A DNA stretch of 64,000 nt, from positions 17,418 to 81,417 of the forward strand of contig DHHC01000040.1 of the NCBI GenBank assembly GCA_002403095.1, in the 5' to 3' direction. The notes beneath the pieces were generated by a model. That model was given only the letters and a program-made list of their open reading frames with translations. It made no database searches and was not told the DNA's origin. Every line of letters begins with the position of its first letter. Position 1 is the first letter of the stretch. The position numbers and the translations under genes were made by a program. This document shows positions 41,851 through 51,131 of this stretch, one piece after another. The DNA is from Leptolinea sp. UBA4782 (GTDB taxonomy: Bacteria > Chloroflexota > Anaerolineae > Anaerolineales > Anaerolineaceae).

Positions 41851-42912
41851 TTGGCCTTTAATCCTTTTAACTGGTTGTGGGGTTTATTTTCGCTGGATAT
41901 TGCCATAGACCTCGGAACTGCAAATACATTGGTGCATGTGCGCGGAAAAGGCATTGTCATCAATGAACCTTCCTGGGTCGCAATTGACAAACGTACCAAG
42001 GAACCCCTGGCTATAGGAAGCCGGGCAAAAGAAATGGTAGGCAGGGCACCCGCAAATGTGATCGTAATTCGGCCGATGAAAGATGGTGTGATTGCAGAGT
42101 TCGAGATCACCAAGGCTATGCTGGGATACTTCATCAGTAAAGCGCACCAACAAAGCATTGTTCCCATGCCGCGTCCGCGGGTTGTGGTTGGCATTCCTTC
42201 CGGCGCCACTGAAGTAGAAAAGAGGGCAGTCTATGATGCTGCCATGGCAGCCAATGCCAGGCAGGCTTTCCTGATCGAAGAGCCCAGGGCTGCTGCCCTG
42301 GGAGCAGGGCTGCCTGTCTCAGAAATCAGGGGCAGTATGATTGTGGATATCGGTGGTGGGACTACTGAAGTGGCAGTGATTTCCTGGAGGGGTGTGGTTG
42401 TTTCACGCTCACTGCGTGTGGCTGGGGATGAATTGGATCAAGATATCGTTACCTATGTTCGCAATAAATACAACCTGTTCATTGGAGAGAGGATGGCAGA
42501 ACAACTGAAGATGGAAATCGGTTCTGCTTATCCACTCGAGAATGAAAAGACAATGGTTGTGCGAGGCCGCAACCTGATTACAGGATTACCTGAAGCCATT
42601 GAAATCTCCTCTGTTGAAATCAGGGAAGCGATAGCCGGATCAATCCAGGTAATTATTGATACGATTAAGGACACCCTGGATGAGGTCCCGCCCGACATCA
42701 TTTCAGACTTAATCGACAACGGCGTTTGTCTGGCTGGCGGGGGAAGTCAATTACTGGGACTGGTCGACCGTCTAACGGATGAGCTCAAGTTAAGGGTTTG
42801 GGTTGCTGAAGATCCAATGACTTGTGTTGTCCGCGGTGCCGGCATGATCCTGGAAGACCTGGACCATTTTGATGAATTCCTGGTAGGATTGGATAGGACC
42901 GGGAACCGTTAG
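41851..42912 (+). CDS. mreB: Rod shape-determining protein MreB
   Basis: 353 residues, actin fold. Phosphate-1 motif DIAIDLGTANTLVHVRG at 16-32, connect regions, phosphate-2 VDIGGGTTEVAVIS near 165 and adenosine motif LAGGGSQLLG near 297. The N-terminus NPFNWLWGLF is an amphipathic membrane anchor. Start is TTG at 41851 behind GGGAGAG; no ATG fits. First gene of a rod operon (mreBCD, PBP2, minC, rodA) that directs lateral cell-wall synthesis, so the cell is probably a rod or filament. Confidence 0.97.
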   Translation: MAFNPFNWLWGLFSLDIAIDLGTANTLVHVRGKGIVINEPSWVAIDKRTKEPLAIGSRAKEMVGRAPANVIVIRPMKDGVIAEFEITKAMLGYFISKAHQQSIVPMPRPRVVVGIPSGATEVEKRAVYDAAMAANARQAFLIEEPRAAALGAGLPVSEIRGSMIVDIGGGTTEVAVISWRGVVVSRSLRVAGDELDQDIVTYVRNKYNLFIGERMAEQLKMEIGSAYPLENEKTMVVRGRNLITGLPEAIEISSVEIREAIAGSIQVIIDTIKDTLDEVPPDIISDLIDNGVCLAGGGSQLLGLVDRLTDELKLRVWVAEDPMTCVVRGAGMILEDLDHFDEFLVGLDRTGNR

Positions 42913-42927
42913 GTAAGTTACCCGCGC

Positions 42928-43773
42928 ATGAACCAAAAATTTAGCCGAAACTGGCAGCTGGTCGTCTTTTTAATTGTTACCGCAGGGATCATGGCGCTTG
43001 CATTAAGCGGCTATCTAAACCCGATGGTAAAAGCCGCTACCAGCCCGTTCATTGGAGTCTCCCGCTGGATTTCTACCCGCTATACTGCCATAGTAGAATT
43101 CGTAACCGTTCCAAAGGATTCAGCCAGTTTACGGGAAAGGAACGCTGCTTTGGAAGCTGAAGTTGCCCAGCTGCAAACCCAGGTTATCGAACTCCAGCAG
43201 CAAATCAATGAAGCAAAAGTTTTGTATTCTTTGTTGGATTTTGCACAGAACCGGCCTGAAAACATCTATGTTGCCGCATCAGTTATCGGCCGCGACCCAA
43301 GCCCTTTTTTGCAGTACCTGATTATTGACCAGGGTTCCGATGCAGGGATCAGGCGCGGAATGCCCGTGGTAAACCAGCAAGGTTTGGTTGGGCGAATTGA
43401 TGCGGTAACTGCCAATGCCTCCCGCATCCAGCTTATTACCGATCCGGGTTCATCTGTAAATGTGCATTTGCGTAATGCAAACCTGAGCACAGTCCTCACC
43501 GGTTCACTGACCGGTGATGTGGTTATTGAAATGCTGCCAGCCGATATTTCAATCAGTGCAGGCGACCTGATCATAACATCCGGGCTGGGCGGCAATTACC
43601 CAGCCGATATTGTGGTTGGCCAGGTTATCGGCGTTCGGGACACTGCAAATACCCTCTTTCAGGAAGCAACTGTCCAACCGGCTGCCGATTTCACCAATCT
43701 GCAGGCTGTATTGGTAATTACCAACTTCAGGCCGGTCGAAACCTCGCCACTCATCCCTACCGCTGCCCCATAA
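42928..43773 (+). CDS. mreC: Rod shape-determining protein MreC
   Basis: 281 residues. One N-terminal membrane helix (about 9-28), a coiled coil (about 68-100, LRERNAALEAEVAQLQTQ) and the two-barrel MreC domain (VIGRDPSPFLQYLIIDQGSDAGIRRGMPVVNQQGLVGRI). Links MreB and PBP2 outside the membrane. Follows mreB by 15 bases. Confidence 0.94.
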   Translation: MNQKFSRNWQLVVFLIVTAGIMALALSGYLNPMVKAATSPFIGVSRWISTRYTAIVEFVTVPKDSASLRERNAALEAEVAQLQTQVIELQQQINEAKVLYSLLDFAQNRPENIYVAASVIGRDPSPFLQYLIIDQGSDAGIRRGMPVVNQQGLVGRIDAVTANASRIQLITDPGSSVNVHLRNANLSTVLTGSLTGDVVIEMLPADISISAGDLIITSGLGGNYPADIVVGQVIGVRDTANTLFQEATVQPAADFTNLQAVLVITNFRPVETSPLIPTAAP

Positions 43774-43774
43774 T

Positions 43775-44275
43775 TTGAGAGCCCTTCTTTCTATTCCCGT
43801 TTTACTTGCTGCACTGATCCTTCAGACCACTGTTCTGAGTAGAATTACTTTGCTCGGAGGGAATGCTGACCTGGTGCTGTTGATTGTGATTGCCTGGTCT
43901 ATCCAGGAAGAAGTCGACACCACCTGGCAATGGGCGGTGATTGGGGGGCTGCTTGTTGGTCTGGTTAGCAAGCTGCCGTTTTACTTTTACATCCCCTTGT
44001 TTGTCATAACCGCGGGTTTTGCCTTCTGGCTGCGCCGCAGGTTCTGGCAGGTACCGGTTATATCAATGTTCCTTACAACGGTTATAGGTACAGCACTTAT
44101 CCAGACAGCTACAATGCTGGTGTTACAATTTACTGAAACGCCTTTTAGCTTCAGCGAGGCATTTGGATTTGTGATCTTGCCAAGCTTACTGTTGAATCTA
44201 TTACTGGCAATTCCGGTTTATGCAATAATCACCGATCTGGCCAGGTCTGTTTATAGGACTGCAAGGATAGAATGA
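43775..44275 (+). CDS. mreD: Rod shape-determining protein MreD
   Basis: 166 residues, five or six membrane helices spanning nearly all the protein, with the family-like N-terminus (ALILQTTVLSRITLLGGNADLVLL). TTG start one base after the mreC stop; 4-base ATGA overlap with the PBP2 gene. Position and topology support the call more than sequence motifs do. Confidence 0.88.
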   Translation: MRALLSIPVLLAALILQTTVLSRITLLGGNADLVLLIVIAWSIQEEVDTTWQWAVIGGLLVGLVSKLPFYFYIPLFVITAGFAFWLRRRFWQVPVISMFLTTVIGTALIQTATMLVLQFTETPFSFSEAFGFVILPSLLLNLLLAIPVYAIITDLARSVYRTARIE

Positions 44276-46338
44276 CAGAAACCAACTTAGAACAAGCTCA
44301 CACTGCCCGGTGGCGATATTGGGCATTGTACGCAATTATTGGTATTGTGATGCTGGTGTATGTCAGCCGCTTGTTTTCACTGCAAATTATAAATGGGAAT
44401 GAGTATGTATCCCTGGCAGATGAAAACCGGCGGTCGAATATCAACCTTCCAACACAGCGGGGTTTGATCACTGACCGGAACGGTTATGTTCTAGCAAAAA
44501 ATGTCCCATCGTACAATGTTGTGATCACACCGGCTTACCTTCCCCTGGACGACGGAGCCATCCAGGGAGTCTTCCGCGAATTATCCAGTTTGATCGATTT
44601 GCCGGTCAGCCAGGGCGAATTGAATGAAGAAACCGTCCGTTTGTTCACTCCATGTGAAACTGACCTTGGCATTACGCAAATTGTCTTCATCGCCGATTCC
44701 CTGGCGCCTTACGACCCGGTACGGGTTAAGTGCAATGTCGACCAAACTACAGCTATGGTGATCCAGGAAAAGTCGGCTGATCTGCCCGGAGTGGGGATAG
44801 AGGTCGAGGCCGTCCGCGATTACCCGACCGGCGAACTGACTGCAGAGATTATAGGCTTTTTAGGCCCGGTGCCTGCCGCTTACGAGAAATATTACACCGA
44901 CCTTGGATTTGTAGCCGGCAGGGATAAAGTTGGATATGCCGGAATTGAGAGCTGGATGCAAGAGGAACTCGGCGGCAAGAATGGGCTGAGGACTGTGGAA
45001 GTGGATGGGGCAGGCCAGATCATCCGTGATCTGGAAGTGCCGGTGAATCCGGTCCCTGGTTACAATGTCGAGTTGACGATCGACACCCGCCTGCAGGCAG
45101 CAGCGAAATCAGCTGTAAAGACAGAACTGGAAGGTTGGAATGCGTGGATAGGGGAAGAGCGCATGACAAAAGCTGCAGTAATTGCCATGAACCCTAAAAC
45201 CGGGGAAATCCTGGCGCTGGTTTCCTATCCCACTTTTGAAAATAACCGTATGGCGCGACAAATTCCGGCAGACTATTACCAGCAGCTGGTGACTGACCCC
45301 GACAAGCCGCTCTTCAACTATGCCATCTCAGGAGAATTTCCACCCGGTTCTGTATACAAAATGGCATCTGCACTGGGTATATTGAATGAAGATGTTGTCA
45401 CGCCCGGGCAGGAAATTGAAGATATGGGGAAGATCACAATTCTACAAAAATATTCGGTAAATGACATAGGCACCCCGCGGGAATATGTCTGTTGGGATGA
45501 GGCAGGGCATGGTACAGTGGATTACTTGCACGGCATAGCCTGGTCGTGTGATGTGTACTGGTACAAGGTGGGCGGCGGGTATGAAACAGAAGTGCCGGTA
45601 GGGCTTGGTATATGGCGCATGAACGAGTATGCCGCTGCAATAGGTTATGGAGAACCAACCGGAATTGAGTTACCTGGAGAAGCAAGCGGATTACTGCCTG
45701 ATCCGACCTGGAAGCGTACTACCCTGGCTGAGAACTGGTCTACAGGGGATACCTATATTGCTACCATGGGACAGGGTTTTGTGCTTTCCACCCCGCTCCA
45801 GGTGCTGGTATCTGCAGCAACCATTGCCAATAACGGCATTCATATGAAACCCACACTGATTAAACAGGTTACAGATAACGAAGGCAATGTAATCGTGCCA
45901 TTCACCCCTACTGTAGTAGCCGATATCACCAAGGACAAAGTGATCACTGTTTATGATGAAAACAGTTATGCGACTGATGAAAAAATCTCTGTTGAACCCT
46001 GGGTGATCGATCTGGCACAGGAGGGCATGCGGCTGGTTACCCTGCCGGGCGGTACTGCAGACAGTACATTTGCCACCATGGAAATTCCAACTGCAGGCAA
46101 AACTGGGACGGCTGAGTTCTGTGACGACATGGCAAATAAAAAGAACTTGTGCAACCCTGGAAACTGGCCGGCTCACGCCTGGTATATAGGGTATGCCCCT
46201 TATGATGACCCGGAGATTGCTGTAGTGGCATTTGTTTATTACGGAGGTGAGGGCGCTTCAGTTGCCGCACCTATAGTTCGAAAAGTGATGGACGCATATT
46301 TTGAACTTAACGAAATGGACAGCGCTACTGTACCATGA
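44272..46338 (+). CDS. mrdA: Penicillin-binding protein 2 (elongation transpeptidase)
   Basis: 688 residues. N-terminal membrane helix (about 14-36), pedestal domain with the DRNG stretch (TQRGLITDRNGYVLAKN), and a transpeptidase domain with the active-site SxxK in FPPGSVYKM (Ser near 361), SCD (SxN position, IAWSCDVYWYKVG) and KTGTAE near 612. Cross-links peptidoglycan for lateral growth with RodA as the glycosyltransferase. Overlaps mreD and minC by 4 bases each. Confidence 0.95.
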   Translation: MTETNLEQAHTARWRYWALYAIIGIVMLVYVSRLFSLQIINGNEYVSLADENRRSNINLPTQRGLITDRNGYVLAKNVPSYNVVITPAYLPLDDGAIQGVFRELSSLIDLPVSQGELNEETVRLFTPCETDLGITQIVFIADSLAPYDPVRVKCNVDQTTAMVIQEKSADLPGVGIEVEAVRDYPTGELTAEIIGFLGPVPAAYEKYYTDLGFVAGRDKVGYAGIESWMQEELGGKNGLRTVEVDGAGQIIRDLEVPVNPVPGYNVELTIDTRLQAAAKSAVKTELEGWNAWIGEERMTKAAVIAMNPKTGEILALVSYPTFENNRMARQIPADYYQQLVTDPDKPLFNYAISGEFPPGSVYKMASALGILNEDVVTPGQEIEDMGKITILQKYSVNDIGTPREYVCWDEAGHGTVDYLHGIAWSCDVYWYKVGGGYETEVPVGLGIWRMNEYAAAIGYGEPTGIELPGEASGLLPDPTWKRTTLAENWSTGDTYIATMGQGFVLSTPLQVLVSAATIANNGIHMKPTLIKQVTDNEGNVIVPFTPTVVADITKDKVITVYDENSYATDEKISVEPWVIDLAQEGMRLVTLPGGTADSTFATMEIPTAGKTGTAEFCDDMANKKNLCNPGNWPAHAWYIGYAPYDDPEIAVVAFVYYGGEGASVAAPIVRKVMDAYFELNEMDSATVP

Positions 46339-47033
46339 CAGATACGCCGAAAGATAGCAAGATTCAAATCAAAGGAATGAACCAGGGCATCCTGATTACC
46401 GTGGGGGAGGGAAATTGGATAGACCTGGAATCTGAACTGCTGAACTTGATTGCTGAAAAGGAGCAATTCTTTCAGGGTGCAAGGGTCGCCCTGGATGCAG
46501 GTAATCATGTTCTGCGGGCTTCTGATTTGGGGGCGCTGCGCGACAGGCTGGGAGAGAAGCAAATGACCCTTTATGCAGTCCTGGCTGGTTCACCATCCAC
46601 TGAGATGAATGCCCAAATGCTCGGGCTTGCAACCAGGCTTTCCAGCGGGAAAACTGCCGGTAAAGGCGTACCAATTGCTGCAGATAAAGCACCACACGAA
46701 GAAGCGGTTTTACTTCAGAGAACATTACGGTCTGGTTACAAGGTGGATTTTGAAGGGCATGTTGTTGTCCTGGGGGATGTAAATCCCGGTGCTGAGATTA
46801 CCGCTGGCGGTAATGTGATTGTTTGGGGCCGGCTGCTGGGTACTGTGAGGGCTGGGGTGCCGGGTAATCCGGCAGCTGTGGTTTGCGCACTTGAATTGGA
46901 ACCAGCTTTGCTCCGTATTTCCAGCATACCTTTCCTAATCCAGAAGAGAAAGTCCGCCGGTGTGCCTGAAATAGCAAAGGTAGAAAAAAACCAGGTAGTT
47001 ATAACTTCATGGAAGACAAAGCAAGTGAATTAA
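46335..47033 (+). CDS. minC: Septum site-determining protein MinC
   Basis: 232 residues. N-domain (1-100; IQIKGMNQGILITVGEGNW, FFQGARVALDAGNHVL) and C-terminal beta-helix (about 125-205) with the family signature VVLGDVNPGAEITAGGNVIVWGRLLGTVRAG. Inhibits FtsZ polymerisation away from midcell together with MinD. MinD is not beside it; here it is sandwiched between PBP2 (4-base overlap) and rodA, so cell-division site control and elongation are co-expressed. Confidence 0.93.
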   Translation: MTDTPKDSKIQIKGMNQGILITVGEGNWIDLESELLNLIAEKEQFFQGARVALDAGNHVLRASDLGALRDRLGEKQMTLYAVLAGSPSTEMNAQMLGLATRLSSGKTAGKGVPIAADKAPHEEAVLLQRTLRSGYKVDFEGHVVVLGDVNPGAEITAGGNVIVWGRLLGTVRAGVPGNPAAVVCALELEPALLRISSIPFLIQKRKSAGVPEIAKVEKNQVVITSWKTKQVN

Positions 47034-47055
47034 GAAAGTTGTCCAGTATCAGGCT

Positions 47056-48150
47056 ATGAAAAGGGAATTCTGGCGTTATTTTGATTTCTGGCTGTTCGGG
47101 GCAGTGCTGGTGCTGTGTGTTTTCGGCATCGCAATGATCCAATCTGCCATAGCCGGGAATGCCCAGCTGGCCGGACTGCCTCGGAGCCAGACAATTTACG
47201 TGGTGATCGGACTGGCTGTTGTGATCATCATGGCCATGATCGATTATCACTACTTTGCTTCCCTGTCGCGGATGCTGTACATTTTTACAATTTTGTTCCT
47301 GATTGTCATCTTTATCATTGGTGAGGTACAGTTTGGTTCTGCCAGGCGTATTGAGGTGGGTTCCATTAATATACAGCCTTCAGAACTGGCGAAAATCGTG
47401 TTGATTATCGTCCTCTCAGATTACTTTGCCCGCACCCAGAATAAGCCGCGCGACCTGCGCTGGATAGTCTCCGGGTTCCTGCTGACGATGGGGATTGTGG
47501 TTTGGATTCTGCTTCAGCCTAACCTGAGCACTTCCATTGTGATTATGGTGATCTGGTTCTCACTGCTTTGGATAAGCGGTTTGCCGCCCAAGTACTTGTT
47601 GATCTTTGCAGGAGTTGGAATAATAGCTGCCATGGCAGCATTTCCTTTTCTCGAAGCTTACCAGCAAGAAAGGATCATCAACTTCTTTTTCCAGGATCCG
47701 AATGCCAGGCATGGAAATGTTTTTAATGTTGAGCAGGCGATCATCACTATAGGGTCGGGGGGCTGGTTTGGAGAGGGGTACGGACACAGCACCCAGGTGC
47801 AGCTGCGTTACCTTAAGGTCAGGCATACTGACTTCATTTTTTCTGCCATAGCCGCCGAGTTTGGTTTCGTCGGCACGGTGGTGGTTATGGCATTGCTGGT
47901 GTTTGTCATTCTGCGTTGTGTGCGCATCGCAAGAAGGGCAGCCGACCCGTTCGGCAGCTACATTGCGTTTGGATTTTCTGCCTTGCTTTTCTTCCAAATG
48001 GCGGTTAATATTGGGGTCAACCTGAACCTGATCCCTGTAACTGGATTAACATTACCATTTGTCAGTTACGGGGGAAGTTCACTTCTATCCCTGGTTCTTG
48101 GGATTGGTCTGGTAGAAAGTGTTGCTACCCGACAAAAACCGAAAGATTAA
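47056..48150 (+). CDS. rodA: RodA/FtsW family peptidoglycan glycosyltransferase
   Basis: 364 residues, SEDS fold with about ten membrane helices. Family residues: QPSELAKIVLIIVLSDYF near 110-127 with the catalytic-region segment, the extracellular loop RIEVGSINIQ, QQERI and the C-terminal LTLPFVSYGGSSLLSLVL. Operon position after PBP2 identifies it as RodA rather than FtsW. The gap to gltX is 9 bases. Confidence 0.94.
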   Translation: MKREFWRYFDFWLFGAVLVLCVFGIAMIQSAIAGNAQLAGLPRSQTIYVVIGLAVVIIMAMIDYHYFASLSRMLYIFTILFLIVIFIIGEVQFGSARRIEVGSINIQPSELAKIVLIIVLSDYFARTQNKPRDLRWIVSGFLLTMGIVVWILLQPNLSTSIVIMVIWFSLLWISGLPPKYLLIFAGVGIIAAMAAFPFLEAYQQERIINFFFQDPNARHGNVFNVEQAIITIGSGGWFGEGYGHSTQVQLRYLKVRHTDFIFSAIAAEFGFVGTVVVMALLVFVILRCVRIARRAADPFGSYIAFGFSALLFFQMAVNIGVNLNLIPVTGLTLPFVSYGGSSLLSLVLGIGLVESVATRQKPKD

Positions 48151-48159
48151 CGGAGAGAT

Positions 48160-49653
48160 ATGCCAGAAATTACAGGTCCCGCCCGAGTGCGGTTTGCGCC
48201 ATCGCCAACCGGGCATGTCCACCTTGGAAGTGCACGAACGGCACTGTATGACTACCTTCTCGCCAAACAAACCGGCGGGCAATTCATCTTGCGCATAGAA
48301 GATACCGACCGCAAAAGGTATGTGGAAGGTGCAGAAGAAGAATTAATGACCAGCCTGCGTTGGCTGGGGATCGAATGGGATGAAGGTCCGGATATCGGTG
48401 GACCTTACGGACCGTACCGACAATCGGAGCGGAAAGATATTTACCTCAAGTATGCCCAGCAGTTAGTTGAGAGCGGTCATGCATATTATTGTTTTTGTAC
48501 CCCGCATAAGCTTGAGCAGGTGCACCAGGAACAGCAGCAGCGTAAAGAGAGTTACCATTATGATGGTACCTGCAGGGCGCTGGACCCAAAAGAAGCCGCT
48601 GCGCGGGCTGCCAGCGGTGAACCGCATGTAATCCGGTTTAAAACCCCGAAAACGGGCACAACCATTGTAAAAGACCAGCTGCGCGGCGAGATTGCGATTG
48701 AAAACAGCCAGATTGATGATTATGTCCTGGTAAAGTCGGACGGCTGGGCGTTATATCACCTGGCTGCCATGGTGGATGACCATGAAATGAAGATTACGCA
48801 TGTCATCCGCGGGTCGGAATGGCTGCCCACATTCCCGCTGCACAGCCTCATCATCCGCGCCTTTGGCTGGCAGGAACCCACCTGGGTACACCTGTCAGTT
48901 TTCCTCAAGCCGAGTGGAAAAGGAAAGATGAGCAAGCGCGAGGCTACCGATCTGATTAAGGACGGCTACTCAATCTTCCTCAAAGATCTGGAAGGGCTGG
49001 GCTACCTTCCTGAGGCCGTGGTCAACTGGGTTGCGCTGATGGGTTGGAGTTATGACGGCAGTACAGAATTCTTTACCATGCCGGACCTGGTGGAAAAATT
49101 CAGCCTGGACAGGTTGAATCCATCGCCAGCTGCGATCAATTTTACAAAATTGGATCATTTCAACGGGCTGCACATCCGCAATTTGGATACAAATGACCTG
49201 GCGTCAAGGTTGGTGCCATTCTTTGAGAAGGAAGGTTTTGCTGTTGATTTTGATAAGCTGGTCAAAATCATCCCCATCTTGCAGGTGCGTATTGCTACCC
49301 TGGATGAAGCCCCGCAGATGGCTGGTTTCTTTTTCAGAAATAAAGTTAAGCCTGAATTAGAAGATTTGATTGCCAAAGGGTTGACAGCAACAGAAAGCGC
49401 TGCCATTGCTGAGCGGTGTCTGCGAGAGCTGCGCACCCTGGATGACATCAGCCCGGAGAAAGCCGAACCGCACATGCGTGAGGTTGTGGAAGCGATGGGG
49501 TACAGCGCTGGGCAGGTATTTGGTATTATGCGCGTAGCCATAACGGGACAGAAAGTCAGCCCGCCGTTATTTGAAAGTATGGAAATTATCGGAAAGGATA
49601 CTGTTTTCAAGCGGTTAGAAAAGGCGATAACCCAACTTCGACAGGCATTGTAA
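48160..49653 (+). CDS. gltX: Glutamyl-tRNA synthetase
   Basis: 497 residues, class I. HIGH motif as HVHLG in FAPSPTGHVHLGSART, DYLLAKQTGGQFILRIEDTDRKR, and KMSKRE (KMSKS motif) near 250. Charges tRNA-Glu, and in bacteria without GlnRS also tRNA-Gln. A tRNA-Gln-like gene follows 53 bases downstream. Last protein gene of the rod operon; the start ATG is 9 bases after rodA, behind GGAGAGAT. Confidence 0.96.
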   Translation: MPEITGPARVRFAPSPTGHVHLGSARTALYDYLLAKQTGGQFILRIEDTDRKRYVEGAEEELMTSLRWLGIEWDEGPDIGGPYGPYRQSERKDIYLKYAQQLVESGHAYYCFCTPHKLEQVHQEQQQRKESYHYDGTCRALDPKEAAARAASGEPHVIRFKTPKTGTTIVKDQLRGEIAIENSQIDDYVLVKSDGWALYHLAAMVDDHEMKITHVIRGSEWLPTFPLHSLIIRAFGWQEPTWVHLSVFLKPSGKGKMSKREATDLIKDGYSIFLKDLEGLGYLPEAVVNWVALMGWSYDGSTEFFTMPDLVEKFSLDRLNPSPAAINFTKLDHFNGLHIRNLDTNDLASRLVPFFEKEGFAVDFDKLVKIIPILQVRIATLDEAPQMAGFFFRNKVKPELEDLIAKGLTATESAAIAERCLRELRTLDDISPEKAEPHMREVVEAMGYSAGQVFGIMRVAITGQKVSPPLFESMEIIGKDTVFKRLEKAITQLRQAL

Positions 49654-49706
49654 ATAGTGATCATTGAAAGAAAACTGGCTTGCTGATAGAATTTCAGCCG
49701 CCCTTA

Positions 49707-49777
49707 TTGGGGTTCGTCTAATGGCAGGACAGAAGACTCTGGATTTGCTTATGGAGGTTCGAATCCTTCACCCTCAG
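49707..49777 (+). tRNA. tRNA-Gln-like gene (anticodon CTG)
   Basis: D arm GTCT/GGAC, anticodon loop CTCTGGA (anticodon CTG), T arm GGAGG-TTCGAAT-CCTTC, 4-base variable loop. Imperfections: acceptor TTGGGGT/ACCCTCA has T2-C71 mismatched and G3-T70 wobble; anticodon stem GAAGA/TTTGC has A28-G42 mismatched. The core is intact, so it may be functional with editing or wobble, or be decaying. CCA is not encoded. Discriminator is G. Confidence 0.7.
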
Positions 49778-49780
49778 CAA

Positions 49781-49811
49781 AAAAGCCAACTCAACCCTTG
49801 GCTTTTTATTT
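49781..49811 (+). terminator. Terminator of the rod-gltX-tRNA operon
   Basis: AAAAGCCAA pairs with TTGGCTTTT around an 8-base loop, followed by TATTTTT. Confidence 0.88.
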
Positions 49812-49820
49812 TTCTTAAGG

Positions 49821-51116
49821 TTATAACCAATCTTCTGGGGGTTGCTGTTCGTCAATGACGATTTCCTGGTTGGATTGCAAGACCTGCGCATCCAGGATTT
49901 CTGTGGAGCCGGGCATACCACTTTCTTCCAGCGCTTGAAGGATGGTTTCCTGCAGGGTTTTCTGGTTGGGTTTCCTCTTGCCCAGGTTCTTGAGCCTATC
50001 CAGCAAGTAGCTGGTAAGGGTCTTTGTTAACCGGTTTAATTCATCTTTCGTCAGGCGCCGGTTACGGTCAAACATCAACACCACTGCATACCCCAGAACA
50101 ACCGTGATCGATGAGGCAATTGCAGATGAAAGCAGCCATCCGGGAACTCCACCCAGTTTGCTTAGTTGTGCAAACAAGGTACGACCGATTAAACCAAGCC
50201 CAAAAGTTAGGATTAATTCCCTGGCACGGGCGAGGTTGATTTTGTAATCATATATTCTGGCCAGGCTGAGTACCATCACAGATTGGGTGATAACAAGCGG
50301 ACCGAAGTCCAGGACTGGCAAGGGCGTAAGTGCAATAGCAGCACACAAAGAGGACGCACTGGCGATTGTTCGCCAGGCCAGCTTCCAGCGGAATTCAGGT
50401 AAGGTCCTGCCCAGGGCAGTGATCAGCGAAGGCTCAGCAATCGCGATAGCCATGACAACATCTGAAACCGCTTTACCGTCTTTGGCGGCAATCGGAATCA
50501 CCTGGTTAGGATCCAGCCTCAGGTTGGCTGCAGATTTCGCAATCACCAGCTGCTCTTCTTTCTTAACCAGGTCCATCTTGTTTAATACGACGATGTAAGG
50601 TTTGGAGAGAGCCAGGAGGTCATTGAAAAGCTGCAGCTCGGATTGTTTTATGCCCTGGATGGCGTCAAACATAATAACAAGGAAGTCAGCAGAACGCGCA
50701 GCATCCATCGCCTGTTTCTTTTCTTCTTCGCCTACATACCCGACTGCGTCCGCACCGGGAGTGTCGACAATGGAAAATAAGCCGGAATCTGCCTGCTGGT
50801 TCACCCGTGTGGTTCCTGGGACAGGGCTGACGTGGGCTTTGTCTTCCTTTTCGTGGATCAATTGATTGTAAAGGGTTGATTTGCCGACATTAGCCGGGCC
50901 GACAATGGCAACCGTGTGTTTCGACCCGGTAATTACTTTGTATTGCCTGGTAGCAAGGTCCACAAGCATGTTTACCTGGGTTGAATTCTTTGGAAATGCC
51001 GAGATGATCTTGATAATCGATTGCTTATCAGAAGCAGGCAGTGAATTCCAGATGAGCTCTAAGTTTTTACGGGTATCAGGTGGAAGTTTCTTCAGGAAGT
51101 CATCAATTATGGCCAT
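49821..51116 (-). CDS. GTPase with C-terminal DUF697 membrane domain
   Basis: 431 residues. A helical N-domain (1-65) precedes a TRAFAC GTPase (about 67-245) with G1 GPANVGKST, G3 DTPGADAVG and G4 NKMD, the G5-like IPIAAKDG. Residues about 250-400 are hydrophobic (ASSLCAAIALTPLPVLD) and match DUF697-type membrane domains of Era/Der-like GTPases. Probably a membrane-associated regulator; the partner is unknown. It follows the MFS gene by 15 bases. Confidence 0.87.
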   Translation of the reverse strand: MAIIDDFLKKLPPDTRKNLELIWNSLPASDKQSIIKIISAFPKNSTQVNMLVDLATRQYKVITGSKHTVAIVGPANVGKSTLYNQLIHEKEDKAHVSPVPGTTRVNQQADSGLFSIVDTPGADAVGYVGEEEKKQAMDAARSADFLVIMFDAIQGIKQSELQLFNDLLALSKPYIVVLNKMDLVKKEEQLVIAKSAANLRLDPNQVIPIAAKDGKAVSDVVMAIAIAEPSLITALGRTLPEFRWKLAWRTIASASSLCAAIALTPLPVLDFGPLVITQSVMVLSLARIYDYKINLARARELILTFGLGLIGRTLFAQLSKLGGVPGWLLSSAIASSITVVLGYAVVLMFDRNRRLTKDELNRLTKTLTSYLLDRLKNLGKRKPNQKTLQETILQALEESGMPGSTEILDAQVLQSNQEIVIDEQQPPEDWL

Positions 51117-51131
51117 GGATATCTCTCGTTT

